The position numbers and the translations under genes are program-made. This document shows, in pieces, positions 1-7,272 of a DNA stretch of 64,000 nt. The DNA lies in the NCBI RefSeq assembly GCF_004362515.1, contig NZ_SNXU01000001.1, positions 1,550,001-1,614,000 of the forward strand, given 5' to 3'. The notes under the pieces were generated by a model. The model saw nothing but the letters and a program-made list of their open reading frames with translations, searched no databases and was not told where the DNA came from. Within the stretch, counting starts at the first letter, position 1. Each line of letters begins with the position of its first letter. The stretch comes from Actinokineospora alba. Lineage in GTDB: Bacteria; Actinomycetota; Actinomycetes; Mycobacteriales; Pseudonocardiaceae.

Positions 1-189
1 ATCGAAGGGCTCGATCCCCAATCGCTCGGAAGAAAGTTCCTTGTAAAGATCACAATCACTCAACAGCACGCTGCACCCTAACCCCCGTCCGGCGGAGTTG
101 ACGCAGGGACTCGAGAGTTCCCAGCTTCCGATAAAATGAAACCGCCCCACCTGGGCTCCCAGACGACAGCGTGTATCCTGTCGATCACT

Positions 190-263
190 GCGGATGTAGT
201 TCAGTGGTAGAACATCAGCTTCCCAAGCTGAATATGCGGGTTCGATTCCCGTCATCCGCTCCA
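190..263 (+). tRNA. tRNA-Gly (anticodon CCC)
   Basis: A complete cloverleaf is visible. The acceptor arm GCGGATG pairs with CATCCGC at 253-259, the discriminator is T260 and an encoded CCA follows at 261-263. The anticodon stem TCAGC/GCTGA encloses the loop TTCCCAA with anticodon CCC at 222-224, which reads GGG glycine codons. The T arm carries GGTTCGATTCC. A possible -10 (TATCCT, 174-179) lies just upstream. Bases 1-189 contain no gene that I can support. Confidence 0.97.
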
Positions 264-280
264 ACGCCGTTCACGCAGCT

Positions 281-320
281 CAGAAGGGGTGTCACCGGAT
301 CATCGGTGACACCCCTTCTG
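281..320 (+). terminator. Strong hairpin terminator
   Basis: Two 17-base arms (281-297 and 304-320) are perfectly complementary around a 6-base loop. It lies between the tRNA gene and the convergent HxlR gene and could end transcription from both sides. No long T-run follows. Confidence 0.8.
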
Positions 321-335
321 CGTTGGTCGTGCTGT

Positions 336-833
336 TCACGTGACTATCCGGCGGCGGGCGCCGGGGCCCGGGCGGGCGACGACGTCGCGGGGGGAGGCGA
401 TCTCGTGGCCTTCGGCGCAGTGCAGGTGGGCGGCCACCGGGGATCCGCAGTCTCGGTGGGACAGCTCCAGCGGCGAGCCCTCGGGATCGGCTAGGTACCT
501 GTTGCCCCAAGACCAGATGGCAACCAGGACCGGGTAGAGGTCGAAGCCCTTCTCCGTCAGCCGGTATTCGTGGCGTTCGCGTTCGCCTGGGTCGCGGTAG
601 GGGCTGCGGTGGAGGACGCCTTCGTCGACGAGCATGGCGAGGCGGTTGGTGAGGACCTGGCGGGGGATCTCGGTGTGCTCCCGCATCTGGTCGAACCGGC
701 GAATGCCGTTGAAGACCTCGCGGAGGACTACGAACGTCCAGCGTTCCCCCAGCACGCCCATCGCGCGGGCGATGGTGCAGTTGTCGACGGACCAGTCCAG
801 TGCCGGGGGCCGCGTCGCGGTGGAGGGGTCCAT
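336..833 (-). CDS. HxlR-family winged-helix transcriptional regulator
   Basis: This is a DNA-binding regulator of the HxlR/MarR-like superfamily, 165 residues from the ATG at 833 (a GTG three bases upstream is the alternative). The N-terminal part has the family hallmark: a Cys in DNCTIARAMGVLGERWT, followed by LREVFNGIRRFDQ and a wing helix ending near TEKG. The C-terminal tail has a Cys/His cluster (HRDCG...HLHCAEGH) that could hold a metal; this is inference. It is divergent from a thioesterase gene, with 55 bp between the two starts and repeated CTCAGC/GCTGAG elements between them. Autoregulation and control of the neighbour are therefore likely. Confidence 0.9.
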   Translation of the reverse strand: MDPSTATRPPALDWSVDNCTIARAMGVLGERWTFVVLREVFNGIRRFDQMREHTEIPRQVLTNRLAMLVDEGVLHRSPYRDPGERERHEYRLTEKGFDLYPVLVAIWSWGNRYLADPEGSPLELSHRDCGSPVAAHLHCAEGHEIASPRDVVARPGPGARRRIVT

Positions 834-836
834 CAC

Positions 837-887
837 CTCAGCCTAGGTCTCGTTGACAGACTCAGCAAGCCGGTGCGAGGCTGAGTC
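837..887. promoter_or_regulatory. Divergent promoter/operator with repeated CTCAGC elements
   Basis: The short region between the HxlR and thioesterase genes holds CTCAGCCT at 837-844, GACTCAGC at 859-866 and the inverted copy AGGCTGAGTC at 878-887. These form nested inverted repeats and are the obvious candidate binding site for the HxlR protein. A TTGACA hexamer at 853-858 could be a -35 element. Confidence 0.5.
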
Positions 888-888
888 C

Positions 889-1386
889 ATGACACAGACT
901 CAGACGCGTACCCGCACCTTCAGCTGGGACGACCCGCAGCTCAACGCCGCCGCGCTCGGGCAGCTCAGCGGGCTGGAACTGATGCAGGCGATGATCTCCG
1001 GCGAGATCCCCCCACCGCCGATCATGCGGCTGCTGGACATGGAGCGGATGGAAGCCGAGGAAGGCCGCGTGGTCGTCGAGATGCGCGCACAGGAGTTCCA
1101 CTACAACCCGCTGGGCGGTGTGCACGGCGGGGTCATCGCCACGCTGCTCGACACCGCCGCGGCCTGCGCGGTGCACACGACGCTGCCCGCGCGGACCGGC
1201 TACACCTCGCTGGACCTGACGACGAAGTTCCTGCGTCCCGCTTCCGTGGCGTCGGGCCTGCTGCGCTGCGAGGGCACCGTCATCTCTCGGGGCCGCCGGA
1301 CCGCCCTGGCCCAGGCCCAGCTGACCGACGAAGCGGGCAGGCTACTGGCCCACGCGACCTCCAGCTGCCTTATCTTCGAGGTCTGA
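889..1386 (+). CDS. PaaI-type hot-dog acyl-CoA thioesterase
   Basis: A predicted acyl-CoA/aryl-CoA thioesterase of 165 residues from the ATG at 889. A TTG start 36 bases upstream is possible but would overlap the operator and a -35-like TTGACA. The hot-dog core is clear: NPLGGVHGGVIATLLDTAAACAV carries the HGG...D catalytic pattern, followed by the strand TSLDLTTKFLRPA. Family members hydrolyse CoA thioesters, often of aromatic or fatty acids; the substrate here cannot be read from sequence. It is divergent from and probably controlled by the HxlR gene. Confidence 0.88.
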   Translation: MTQTQTRTRTFSWDDPQLNAAALGQLSGLELMQAMISGEIPPPPIMRLLDMERMEAEEGRVVVEMRAQEFHYNPLGGVHGGVIATLLDTAAACAVHTTLPARTGYTSLDLTTKFLRPASVASGLLRCEGTVISRGRRTALAQAQLTDEAGRLLAHATSSCLIFEV

Positions 1387-1402
1387 CGACTTTGGGGCGA
1401 CA

Positions 1403-2338
1403 TTGAAGATCACCACGGTTCACGGGGACATCACCGAGCAGCACGTCGACGCCGTGGTCAACGCGGCGAACTCCTCGCTGCTCGGCGGGGGCGGGGTGGA
1501 CGGCGCCATCCACCGCCGCGGCGGGAAGGCGATCCTCGACGAGTGCCGCGCGCTGCGGGCTTCGAAGTACGGCCGCGGTCTCCCCACGGGCCAGGCGGTC
1601 GCGACGACGGCAGGCGAACTGCCCGCCCAGTGGGTGATCCACACCGTCGGCCCCGGCTACGGCGCCGACGACCGGGTCGAGCTGCTCGCGTCCTGCTACC
1701 GGGAGTCGCTGCGGGTCGCCGACGAGTTGGGCGCCGCGACCGTGGCGTTCCCCGCTGTGTCGGCCGGGTCGTACGGCTGGCCCGCCGAGGAGGCCGCCCG
1801 AGTCGCGGTGGAGACGGTCTGGGCGGCTGACACGAAGGTCGCCGAAGCGCGCTTCGTGCTGTTCGACGAGACCGTCCTTCGGGCTTTCCAAGACGCTGTC
1901 CGGAAGGCGGGCCCGACGGACGCCGCGATCACCGCGGACCTCGCCGCCCTGCCGGACGCGCACTGGCGGCGGCTCTTCGCGCGGATGGACGGGCTGACCA
2001 ACGCCGACCGCGAAGTGAAGTGGGGCGGCGGCAACGAGGTCAAACCCGGCGTCACGCAGCTGCCGTACCCGGTCTACAGCGACGCCATCCAGGAGATCAG
2101 GGGCATGCTCCCGATCGCGGTCTTCGACTGGCCCAAGTGGATCCAGGACAACCCGGTGTTTCCCGAAGGGTCGGGACTCGACGAGCGCCCGGTCGCCGAC
2201 GCGGTGCGGCTCGCGACCACCTACCTGCGCGGCGAGCGGTTCAGCGACGGGGCGATCCAGCAGGCCATCGAGAACGGCGCGCTGCGGGCCATCGTGGCCC
2301 GGCTGCGGAAATGGTCCGAACAGGAGAAGCTGGGGTAG
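1403..2338 (+). CDS. Macro-domain ADP-ribose hydrolase fused to a DUF6508-like domain
   Basis: A 311-residue protein starting at a TTG. Residues 1 to about 170 are a YmdB-type macro domain with VNAANSSLLGGGGVDGAIH (ligand loop and catalytic Asn/Asp region) and VGPGYG. Such domains remove the acetyl group from O-acetyl-ADP-ribose or ADP-ribose from proteins. The C-terminal half (about 180-311) has LPYPVYSDAI, VFDWPKW and an RGERFSDGAI...LRAIVARL tail, which I recognise as resembling DUF6508, a domain of unknown role usually found alone. The fusion is the odd point. A second ADP-ribose hydrolase is at 24427-25542. Confidence 0.85.
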   Translation: MKITTVHGDITEQHVDAVVNAANSSLLGGGGVDGAIHRRGGKAILDECRALRASKYGRGLPTGQAVATTAGELPAQWVIHTVGPGYGADDRVELLASCYRESLRVADELGAATVAFPAVSAGSYGWPAEEAARVAVETVWAADTKVAEARFVLFDETVLRAFQDAVRKAGPTDAAITADLAALPDAHWRRLFARMDGLTNADREVKWGGGNEVKPGVTQLPYPVYSDAIQEIRGMLPIAVFDWPKWIQDNPVFPEGSGLDERPVADAVRLATTYLRGERFSDGAIQQAIENGALRAIVARLRKWSEQEKLG

Positions 2339-2383
2339 ACCGCGGCCAGTGGCGACCGTGGCGGACTCTCCCGGGGGACCGAC

Positions 2384-2971
2384 ATGCGCAAGCCCGAAGT
2401 CTTCGTCCAGGCCGACCGGGGGCTCGCCGCCGTCGTCGCCCGAATCCAGGACGACCAGTGGGACCGCGAGCTGCCGGACACGATGCGCTGGATATCGCAG
2501 CTCGTCACGCTCAGGGACCTGGTCAATCACCACGCCCGCGACGATGCCTGGGTGCCCGACGTGCTGGCGGGCCGGACGATCGACGAGGTGGGCGACCAGT
2601 ACGACGGCGACCTGCTCGGCGCCGACCCGCGGGCCGGGTTCGCCCGGTGGGTGGAGATCGCGGTCGACGCGGTCGAGCGGTTCCACGACTTCGACCGGAC
2701 CGTGCACCTGAGCTACGGCGACTTCCCCGCGAGCGAGTACCTGCTGCACGTGACGGTGTTCCGCGGGATGGGGCTCTACGACATCGCCGAGTTCATCGGC
2801 GTCGAGCCGCGGGTGCCGGAGGAGACGGTGACCGCGCTCTACGAGGTGATCGCCCCGAAGGCGCAGGACCTGCGCGAGATGGGGGTGTTCGGGCCGGAGG
2901 TGGAGGTCGAACCCGACGCTCCACTGGAGGACCGCCTGCTCGGCCTCACCGGCCGGAACCTCATACGGTGA
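2384..2971 (+). CDS. DinB/maleylpyruvate-isomerase-like four-helix protein
   Basis: A 195-residue protein resembling the DinB/TIGR03083-3086 superfamily, which in actinobacteria includes mycothiol-dependent enzymes. Visible traits are the helix with LRDLVNHHARDD (a candidate metal-binding His) and the segment SEYLLHVTVFRGMGLYDIAEFIG with a second His. The C-terminal segment looks like the usual cutoff helix region. It starts 45 bases after the macro-domain gene on the same strand and may be co-transcribed. The exact reaction is unknown. Confidence 0.75.
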   Translation: MRKPEVFVQADRGLAAVVARIQDDQWDRELPDTMRWISQLVTLRDLVNHHARDDAWVPDVLAGRTIDEVGDQYDGDLLGADPRAGFARWVEIAVDAVERFHDFDRTVHLSYGDFPASEYLLHVTVFRGMGLYDIAEFIGVEPRVPEETVTALYEVIAPKAQDLREMGVFGPEVEVEPDAPLEDRLLGLTGRNLIR

Positions 2972-2997
2972 GCGGCCGCCGCCGGAGCGGCGGCCGC
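2972..2997. terminator. Bidirectional hairpin between convergent genes
   Basis: GCGGCCGCCG at 2972-2981 pairs with CGGCGGCCGC at 2988-2997. The hairpin lies between two convergent genes and has no T-run. Confidence 0.6.
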
Positions 2998-3004
2998 GAG
3001 ACCG

Positions 3005-3199
3005 TCAGTAGTTGTTGTTCCAAGTCCGATTGATGTCCGAGGCCTTGCTTGGCGCGCTGACGCGCAGCACGTCCCAGCGAAGCGCGGGCTCGGCGGAGTT
3101 CTTCAGCGTGATCTGGTCGCCGACCTTGACCCGCGGCTCCACCCAGCAGGTGAGGTAGCGGTTGGCCGAGCGCAGATCCACCTGCACCTTCATCGTCAT
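3005..3199 (-). CDS. Small hypothetical protein (64 aa)
   Basis: This reading frame starts at ATG 3199 (or ATG 3193) and encodes MTMKVQVDLRSANRYLTCWV at its N-terminus, ending in NRTWNNNY. It has no signal peptide or membrane segment. The predicted beta-rich pattern (VKVGDQITLKNS) suggests a small barrel. The frame is open further upstream, but that part is arginine/proline-rich and looks non-coding. I do not recognise a family. Confidence 0.55.
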   Translation of the reverse strand: MTMKVQVDLRSANRYLTCWVEPRVKVGDQITLKNSAEPALRWDVLRVSAPSKASDINRTWNNNY

Positions 3200-3240
3200 G
3201 CGATCAAGGTAGCCACCGCCCGGCCGGGGCGGCGAGCGAT

Positions 3241-3810
3241 TTAACCGACCCGACTGCGGATCTCGTCGTACATCGCGGGAAGGCCAAACTCGCGGACCGT
3301 GGTGAGGACCTCGCGGGACAGGGAGCCGAAGGGCTTGCCGACATCCACCTGCCACCACAGGTCGCCGATCGGGACTCCGGCACCGACGAGGATCAGGTTG
3401 CCGATGCGCTCCTGCCAGCCCGCGCCCGCGTGGCCCGCGCCGCGCAGGTAGGGGCGGATCCGGAGCTGACTGCTCCACTCGTCGGTCGCGGAGACACTCA
3501 GGGCGAGGGTGAACCTGGTGGCGCGCGGACCGAGGTTGGACTGCAAGATCGACACCTGGCCGACGTGGGAGTCTCGGACCATCCGGTAGCGACGGCCCTT
3601 GCCCGCCAGCCCCAAAGCACGCAGACCTGGTGCGAGCCCGGTTTCGACCATCAGCCGGAACCACTCGTCCGCGTTGCGCACCGCGCCTGGTTCCACCGCC
3701 GCCCCCTTAGCCCCTGGGTTGGAATCACGCACCGCGTCCGACCGATTACTGATCTGACCCTCGCTGACCCTATCCCGGACAGGCGACCGTTCCCTAAACA
3801 TTCCTTGCAC
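3241..3810 (-). CDS. DUF4304-family protein
   Basis: Up to 189 residues. The conserved part begins around NADEWFRLMVETGLAPGLRALGLAGKGRRYRM and matches the DUF4304 layout: an N-terminal helix, the K-G-R-x-(F/Y) strand, then a strand like VSILQSNLGPRATRFTLALSV, with DLWWQVD near the C-terminus. Its role is unknown; such proteins are often near toxin or accessory genes. The first ~45 residues are weakly constrained, so a GTG start near 3710 is possible. Confidence 0.7.
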   Translation of the reverse strand: MQGMFRERSPVRDRVSEGQISNRSDAVRDSNPGAKGAAVEPGAVRNADEWFRLMVETGLAPGLRALGLAGKGRRYRMVRDSHVGQVSILQSNLGPRATRFTLALSVSATDEWSSQLRIRPYLRGAGHAGAGWQERIGNLILVGAGVPIGDLWWQVDVGKPFGSLSREVLTTVREFGLPAMYDEIRSRVG

Positions 3811-3890
3811 TACTGACGGGTAAGGAAGTTTGTCCCACTCGACGGTCGACGGGAGTACCGTACTGGAGTGTAATCTAGATCACAGGGTTA

Positions 3891-3906
3891 TCACCCTGCA
3901 GGGTGA
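3891..3906. promoter_or_regulatory. 16-bp perfect palindrome, candidate operator
   Basis: TCACCCTGCAGGGTGA is a perfect palindrome in the 193-bp region before the LuxR-type gene, whose start is about 98 bp downstream. The upstream overlap AGGGTTATCACCCT makes a second small inverted repeat. It could be an autoregulatory site or a site for another factor. Confidence 0.5.
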
Positions 3907-4003
3907 CTTTGTCAACGGCCATAGAAACGAATACCGCGCAGCACGTCACGACGTACGCACCCGCGCGTCCAATCCCGGACGGGGAAAGTCTGGAGGACGT
4001 CGA

Positions 4004-4741
4004 ATGCCACGCAGTTTCACCCCACCGGGGATGGCCAGGCCGCTGGAGGGCGGCTTAGGGGTCGCGCTAGTAGACGGCGTACCACTGTTCCGCGAGGGAC
4101 TGTCGGCGCTGATCATGCGCACCGCGGGCTTCACATGGCTGGGTGCCACGGACACACCACAGGGGGCGGTGCAGTTCGCCGAGAGATACCACCCGAACGT
4201 CGTGCTCATCGACTCCGGACTCGACCCCCGCAGCCACCTGAGCAACATGCTGGCCGCGGCGAACCCGAGCCTCACCACGCTGGTCATGATCCGCGAGGCG
4301 CACCGGACAACCCAGTACGTGGCGACCGCGATCGCCTCGGGGGTGCACGGTGTGATCTTGCGCTCGGCGGAGCCGCCACAGATCATCGACGCGATCCGCG
4401 CCGTCCGAGCCGACCGCCGCTACGTCGATCCGGCGCTCGCCCAGACCGTCGCCGCGCCCCGGGGGCGGCTGACCAGAGTGCCGGACGCGACGCTGCCGCT
4501 GTCCCGGCGAGAGTTCCAGGTGCTGCAACTCATCGCCGACGGGCTGGAGAACCAGGCGATCGCGAAGATCCTCTACGTGTCCGTGGAAACCGTGCGGACC
4601 CATGTGAAGAGCATTCTTCGAAAACTCGGCGCCCGTGACCGCACGCACGCGGTGGCCGTGGGCTTCCGGTCCGGTGTACTACTCACGCAGGAATCCCCAC
4701 GTCAGCCGGCACCGAACACCCCTTCGCGAACGGGCACGTGA
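4004..4741 (+). CDS. LuxR/NarL-type orphan response regulator with atypical receiver
   Basis: A 245-residue regulator from the ATG at 4004, which has a good ribosome site (GGAGGAC at 3992-3998); the frame is open 58 codons further upstream without one. The N-terminus is a receiver-like domain: LVDGVPLFREGL, then NVVLIDSGL (phospho-acceptor position), then GVHGVILRSAEPP. The usual acidic pair is reduced to D-G and the conserved Lys is Arg, so canonical phosphorylation is doubtful. The C-terminus is a LuxR helix-turn-helix (LSRREFQVLQLIADGLENQAIAKIL...VRTHVKSILRKL). No histidine kinase is next to it. It precedes fadE5 but has its own end and spacing. Confidence 0.88.
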   Translation: MPRSFTPPGMARPLEGGLGVALVDGVPLFREGLSALIMRTAGFTWLGATDTPQGAVQFAERYHPNVVLIDSGLDPRSHLSNMLAAANPSLTTLVMIREAHRTTQYVATAIASGVHGVILRSAEPPQIIDAIRAVRADRRYVDPALAQTVAAPRGRLTRVPDATLPLSRREFQVLQLIADGLENQAIAKILYVSVETVRTHVKSILRKLGARDRTHAVAVGFRSGVLLTQESPRQPAPNTPSRTGT

Positions 4742-4793
4742 CCGGAACCACCGACTCATCACCCATCCGCGTTCGCGAATTCACTTGCCGAGG

Positions 4794-4831
4794 TTACTGA
4801 CAAGTAATATCCTGTTGTTACCGGTGAGTAG
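4794..4831. promoter_or_regulatory. Two TACT-N4-AGTA-type operator copies upstream of fadE5
   Basis: TTACTGACAAGTAA (4794-4807) is an inverted repeat with 5-bp arms. TTACCGGTGAGTAG (4818-4831) is a variant copy 24 bp downstream. The same motif occurs at 42145, 45766, 45781 and 51746. The likely binding protein is the TetR regulator at 42208; this is inference. Confidence 0.6.
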
Positions 4832-4863
4832 CACTCTCTCGCGTGAAGACACGGAGCATCCAG

Positions 4864-6696
4864 ATGGGTCACTACAAGAGCAACGTCCGAGACCTCGAGT
4901 TCAACCTGTTCGAGGTGTTCAACGTCCAGGACCGACTGGGCAAGGGCGTTCTGGCCGAATCCGACGAGGACACCGCCCGCGGTGTGCTGGCCGAGCTGAA
5001 CAAGCTCGCCGTCGGACCGCTGGCGGACTCCTTCGCCGAAGCCGACCGCAACCCGCCGGTCTACGACCCCAAGACCTTCAGCGCCACGCTGCCCGAGGCC
5101 TTCAAGAAGTCGTACAAGGCGCTCTGGGACGGCGAGTGGTGGCGGCTGGGCCTGACCGACACGCTGGGCGGCTTCGGCCTGCCCCCGTCGGTGTCGTGGG
5201 CCGCCGCCGAGCTGATCCTGGGCTCGAACCCCGCCCTCTTCATGTACATGGCGGGCCCCAGCTTCGCCGGTGTCGTGCACAACAACGGCACCGAAGAGCA
5301 GCAGCGCTGGGCCCGGATCATGATCGACCGCGCCTGGGGCGCGACGATGGTCCTCACCGAGCCGGACGCCGGTTCGGACGTCGGCGCGGGGCGCACCAAG
5401 GCGTTCAAGCAGGACGACGGCTCGTGGCACATCGACGGCGTCAAGCGCTTCATCACCTCGGGTGACCAGGACCTGACCGAGAACATCATGCACCTGGTGC
5501 TGGCCCGTCCCGAGGGACACGGCCCGGGCACCAAGGGCCTGAGCCTGTTCCTGGTGCCGAAGTTCCACTTCGACAGCGAGACCGGCGACCTCGGTGAGCG
5601 CAACGGCGCCTTCGTGACCAACGTCGAGCACAAGATGGGCCTGAAGGTCTCCACCACGTGTGAGGTCACCTTCGGCCAGCACGGCACCCCGGCCGTGGGC
5701 TGGCTGCTCGGCGAGGTGCACGACGGCATCGCGCAGATGTTCCAGGTCATCGAGTACGCCCGGATGATGGTCGGCACCAAGGCCATCGCCACGCTGTCCA
5801 CCGGCTACCTGAACGCCCTGGAGTACGCCAAGGAGCGCGTGCAGGGCGCCGACCTGCCGAACATGGTCGACAAGGCCGCCCCGCGCGTCACCATCACCCA
5901 CCACCCCGACGTGCGCCGCAGCCTGATGCTGCAGAAGGCCTACGCCGAGGGCCTGCGCGCGGTGTACCTCTACAACGCCACCTTCCAGGACCAGGTCTGG
6001 ACCCAGGAGGGCGACGAGGCCTCGATCAAGCTGGCCGAGCGGGTCAACGACCTGCTGCTGCCGATCGTCAAGGGTGTCGGCTCCGAGCGGGCCACCGAGC
6101 AGCTCGTGCAGTCGCTGCAGACCCTCGGCGGCTCCGGCTTCCTGCAGGACTACCCGATCGAGCAGTACATCCGCGACTCGAAGATCGACTCGCTGTACGA
6201 GGGCACCACGGCGATCCAGTCGCTGGACTTCTTCTTCCGCAAGATCGTCCGCGACAAGGGCCAGGGCCTCGCGTTCGTCGCCGGTGAGATCACCAAGTTC
6301 ATCGAGAGCGAGAGCGGAAACGGTCGCCTGAAGCAGGAGCGCGAGCTGCTGAAGCAGGCGCTGGAGGACGTGCAGGGCATGCTCGGCGCCCTCATCCAGT
6401 ACCTGACCGCGTCGCAGGAGGACTCCCGCAACATCTACAAGGTGGGCCAGCACAGCGTCCGCCTGCTGATGGCGACCGGCGACCTGATGGTCGGCTGGCT
6501 GCTGCAGCGTCAGGCCGAGATCGCGCTGGCCAAGCTGGACGCGGGCGCCTCGGACAAGGACAAGCCGTTCTACGAGGGCAAGGTCGCCGTGGCGTCCTTC
6601 TTCGCGAAGAACGTCCTGCCCGAGCTGACCGCCGGTCGCAAGATCGTCGAGTCGGCCGACAACGACCTGATGGACATCGACGAGTCCGTCTTCTGA
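4864..6696 (+). CDS. fadE5: Acyl-CoA dehydrogenase, FadE5 type
   Basis: A large (610-residue) FAD-dependent acyl-CoA dehydrogenase that introduces the trans-2 double bond in fatty acyl-CoA. Starting at ATG 4864 the N-terminus MGHYKSNVRDLEFNLFEVF closely recalls mycobacterial FadE5. An ATG at 4843 is possible but adds an unlikely extension. Family features are visible: MVLTEPDAGSDVG (FAD/substrate loop), TLGGSGFLQDYPIEQYIRDSKIDSLYEGTTAIQ in the C-terminal part, and an extra C-terminal helical domain typical of the ~600-residue class. In mycobacteria it sits with fadA2, fabG4 and htdX; here those genes are about 38 kb away but share an operator motif. Confidence 0.95.
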   Translation: MGHYKSNVRDLEFNLFEVFNVQDRLGKGVLAESDEDTARGVLAELNKLAVGPLADSFAEADRNPPVYDPKTFSATLPEAFKKSYKALWDGEWWRLGLTDTLGGFGLPPSVSWAAAELILGSNPALFMYMAGPSFAGVVHNNGTEEQQRWARIMIDRAWGATMVLTEPDAGSDVGAGRTKAFKQDDGSWHIDGVKRFITSGDQDLTENIMHLVLARPEGHGPGTKGLSLFLVPKFHFDSETGDLGERNGAFVTNVEHKMGLKVSTTCEVTFGQHGTPAVGWLLGEVHDGIAQMFQVIEYARMMVGTKAIATLSTGYLNALEYAKERVQGADLPNMVDKAAPRVTITHHPDVRRSLMLQKAYAEGLRAVYLYNATFQDQVWTQEGDEASIKLAERVNDLLLPIVKGVGSERATEQLVQSLQTLGGSGFLQDYPIEQYIRDSKIDSLYEGTTAIQSLDFFFRKIVRDKGQGLAFVAGEITKFIESESGNGRLKQERELLKQALEDVQGMLGALIQYLTASQEDSRNIYKVGQHSVRLLMATGDLMVGWLLQRQAEIALAKLDAGASDKDKPFYEGKVAVASFFAKNVLPELTAGRKIVESADNDLMDIDESVF

Positions 6697-6719
6697 TTCG
6701 AGCGCTTCCCGCGGCGCGG

Positions 6720-6759
6720 ACGGCGGCGGTCACCCCTCGGGTGGCCGCCGCCGTTTTTC
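6720..6759 (+). terminator. Rho-independent terminator after fadE5
   Basis: A GC-rich stem (about 6720-6735 with 6739-6754) is followed by a run of five T. Confidence 0.85.
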
Positions 6760-6924
6760 GTCGGGCACAACACGGGGGTCCGTCAAACGGGTTACACCGG
6801 CAAGAACTTCACCCACTTGAGTGATATTTCGTCGGCGATCACTGTGCCACGACAGGCGAGGTCAACTAGACGGTGCCAGGCTTTTCGTGAAGCGTTCGAT
6901 CACGCCTCGAAGCGAGGAGCTGAC

Positions 6925-7212
6925 ATGGGTGTAGGCGGCATTATCAGCGCGATCATCGTCGGGGCCATTCTCGGCGTCGTGGGCCGGGCGATCGCGCCCG
7001 GCGAGCAGAAGATCCCGTGGTGGCTGACCATTCTGACCGGTATCGCGGCCGCGTTCGTCGGCACGCTGCTGGCCAAGCCGTTCGGCTGGGACAAGACGGA
7101 CGGGATCGACTTCCTGGAGATCATCCTCCAGGTGATCGTCGCGGTCATCGCGGTCACACTGGTGGCAGGCATCTGGGCGAAGATGCGCGGCGGGACAACC
7201 GCACGGCATTGA
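6925..7212 (+). CDS. GlsB/YeaQ/YmgE-family stress-response membrane protein
   Basis: A 95-residue membrane protein from ATG 6925, preceded by GAGGAG at 6914-6919. It has three hydrophobic segments: GGIISAIIVGAILGVVGRAI, TILTGIAAAFVGTLLA and ILQVIVAVIAVTLVAGIW. The glycine-rich pattern and the G-R-x-I-x-P-G motif after helix 1 are typical of the transglycosylase-associated/GlsB family. The family is often induced in general stress; its biochemical role is unsettled. Confidence 0.88.
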   Translation: MGVGGIISAIIVGAILGVVGRAIAPGEQKIPWWLTILTGIAAAFVGTLLAKPFGWDKTDGIDFLEIILQVIVAVIAVTLVAGIWAKMRGGTTARH

Positions 7213-7221
7213 CCCACTGAG

Positions 7222-7267
7222 ACGACGAAGGGGCCCGGTGAAATCCACCGGGCCCCTTTTCGTCGTG
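7222..7267. terminator. Bidirectional terminator
   Basis: ACGACGAAGGGGCCCGGTG pairs with CACCGGGCCCCTTTTCGTCGT around AAATC. It lies between the convergent GlsB-like and VanW genes and has short T/A tracts on both sides. Confidence 0.85.
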
Positions 7268-7272
7268 CCGAC

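Noticed and set aside
1370..2749. Long minus-strand open frame opposite the macro-domain and DinB-like genes
   Set aside because: It is an antisense shadow typical of GC-rich DNA, with Arg/Val/Gly/Asp-heavy composition and no family features; the plus-strand genes explain the region.
3811..3822. TACTGACGGGTA before the DUF4304 gene, similar to the lipid operator
   Set aside because: One mismatch in the conserved half and not near a lipid gene; not counted in the motif set.
4759..6453. Long minus-strand frame opposite fadE5
   Set aside because: Antisense to a confident gene, low-complexity Leu/Val/Gly-rich translation.
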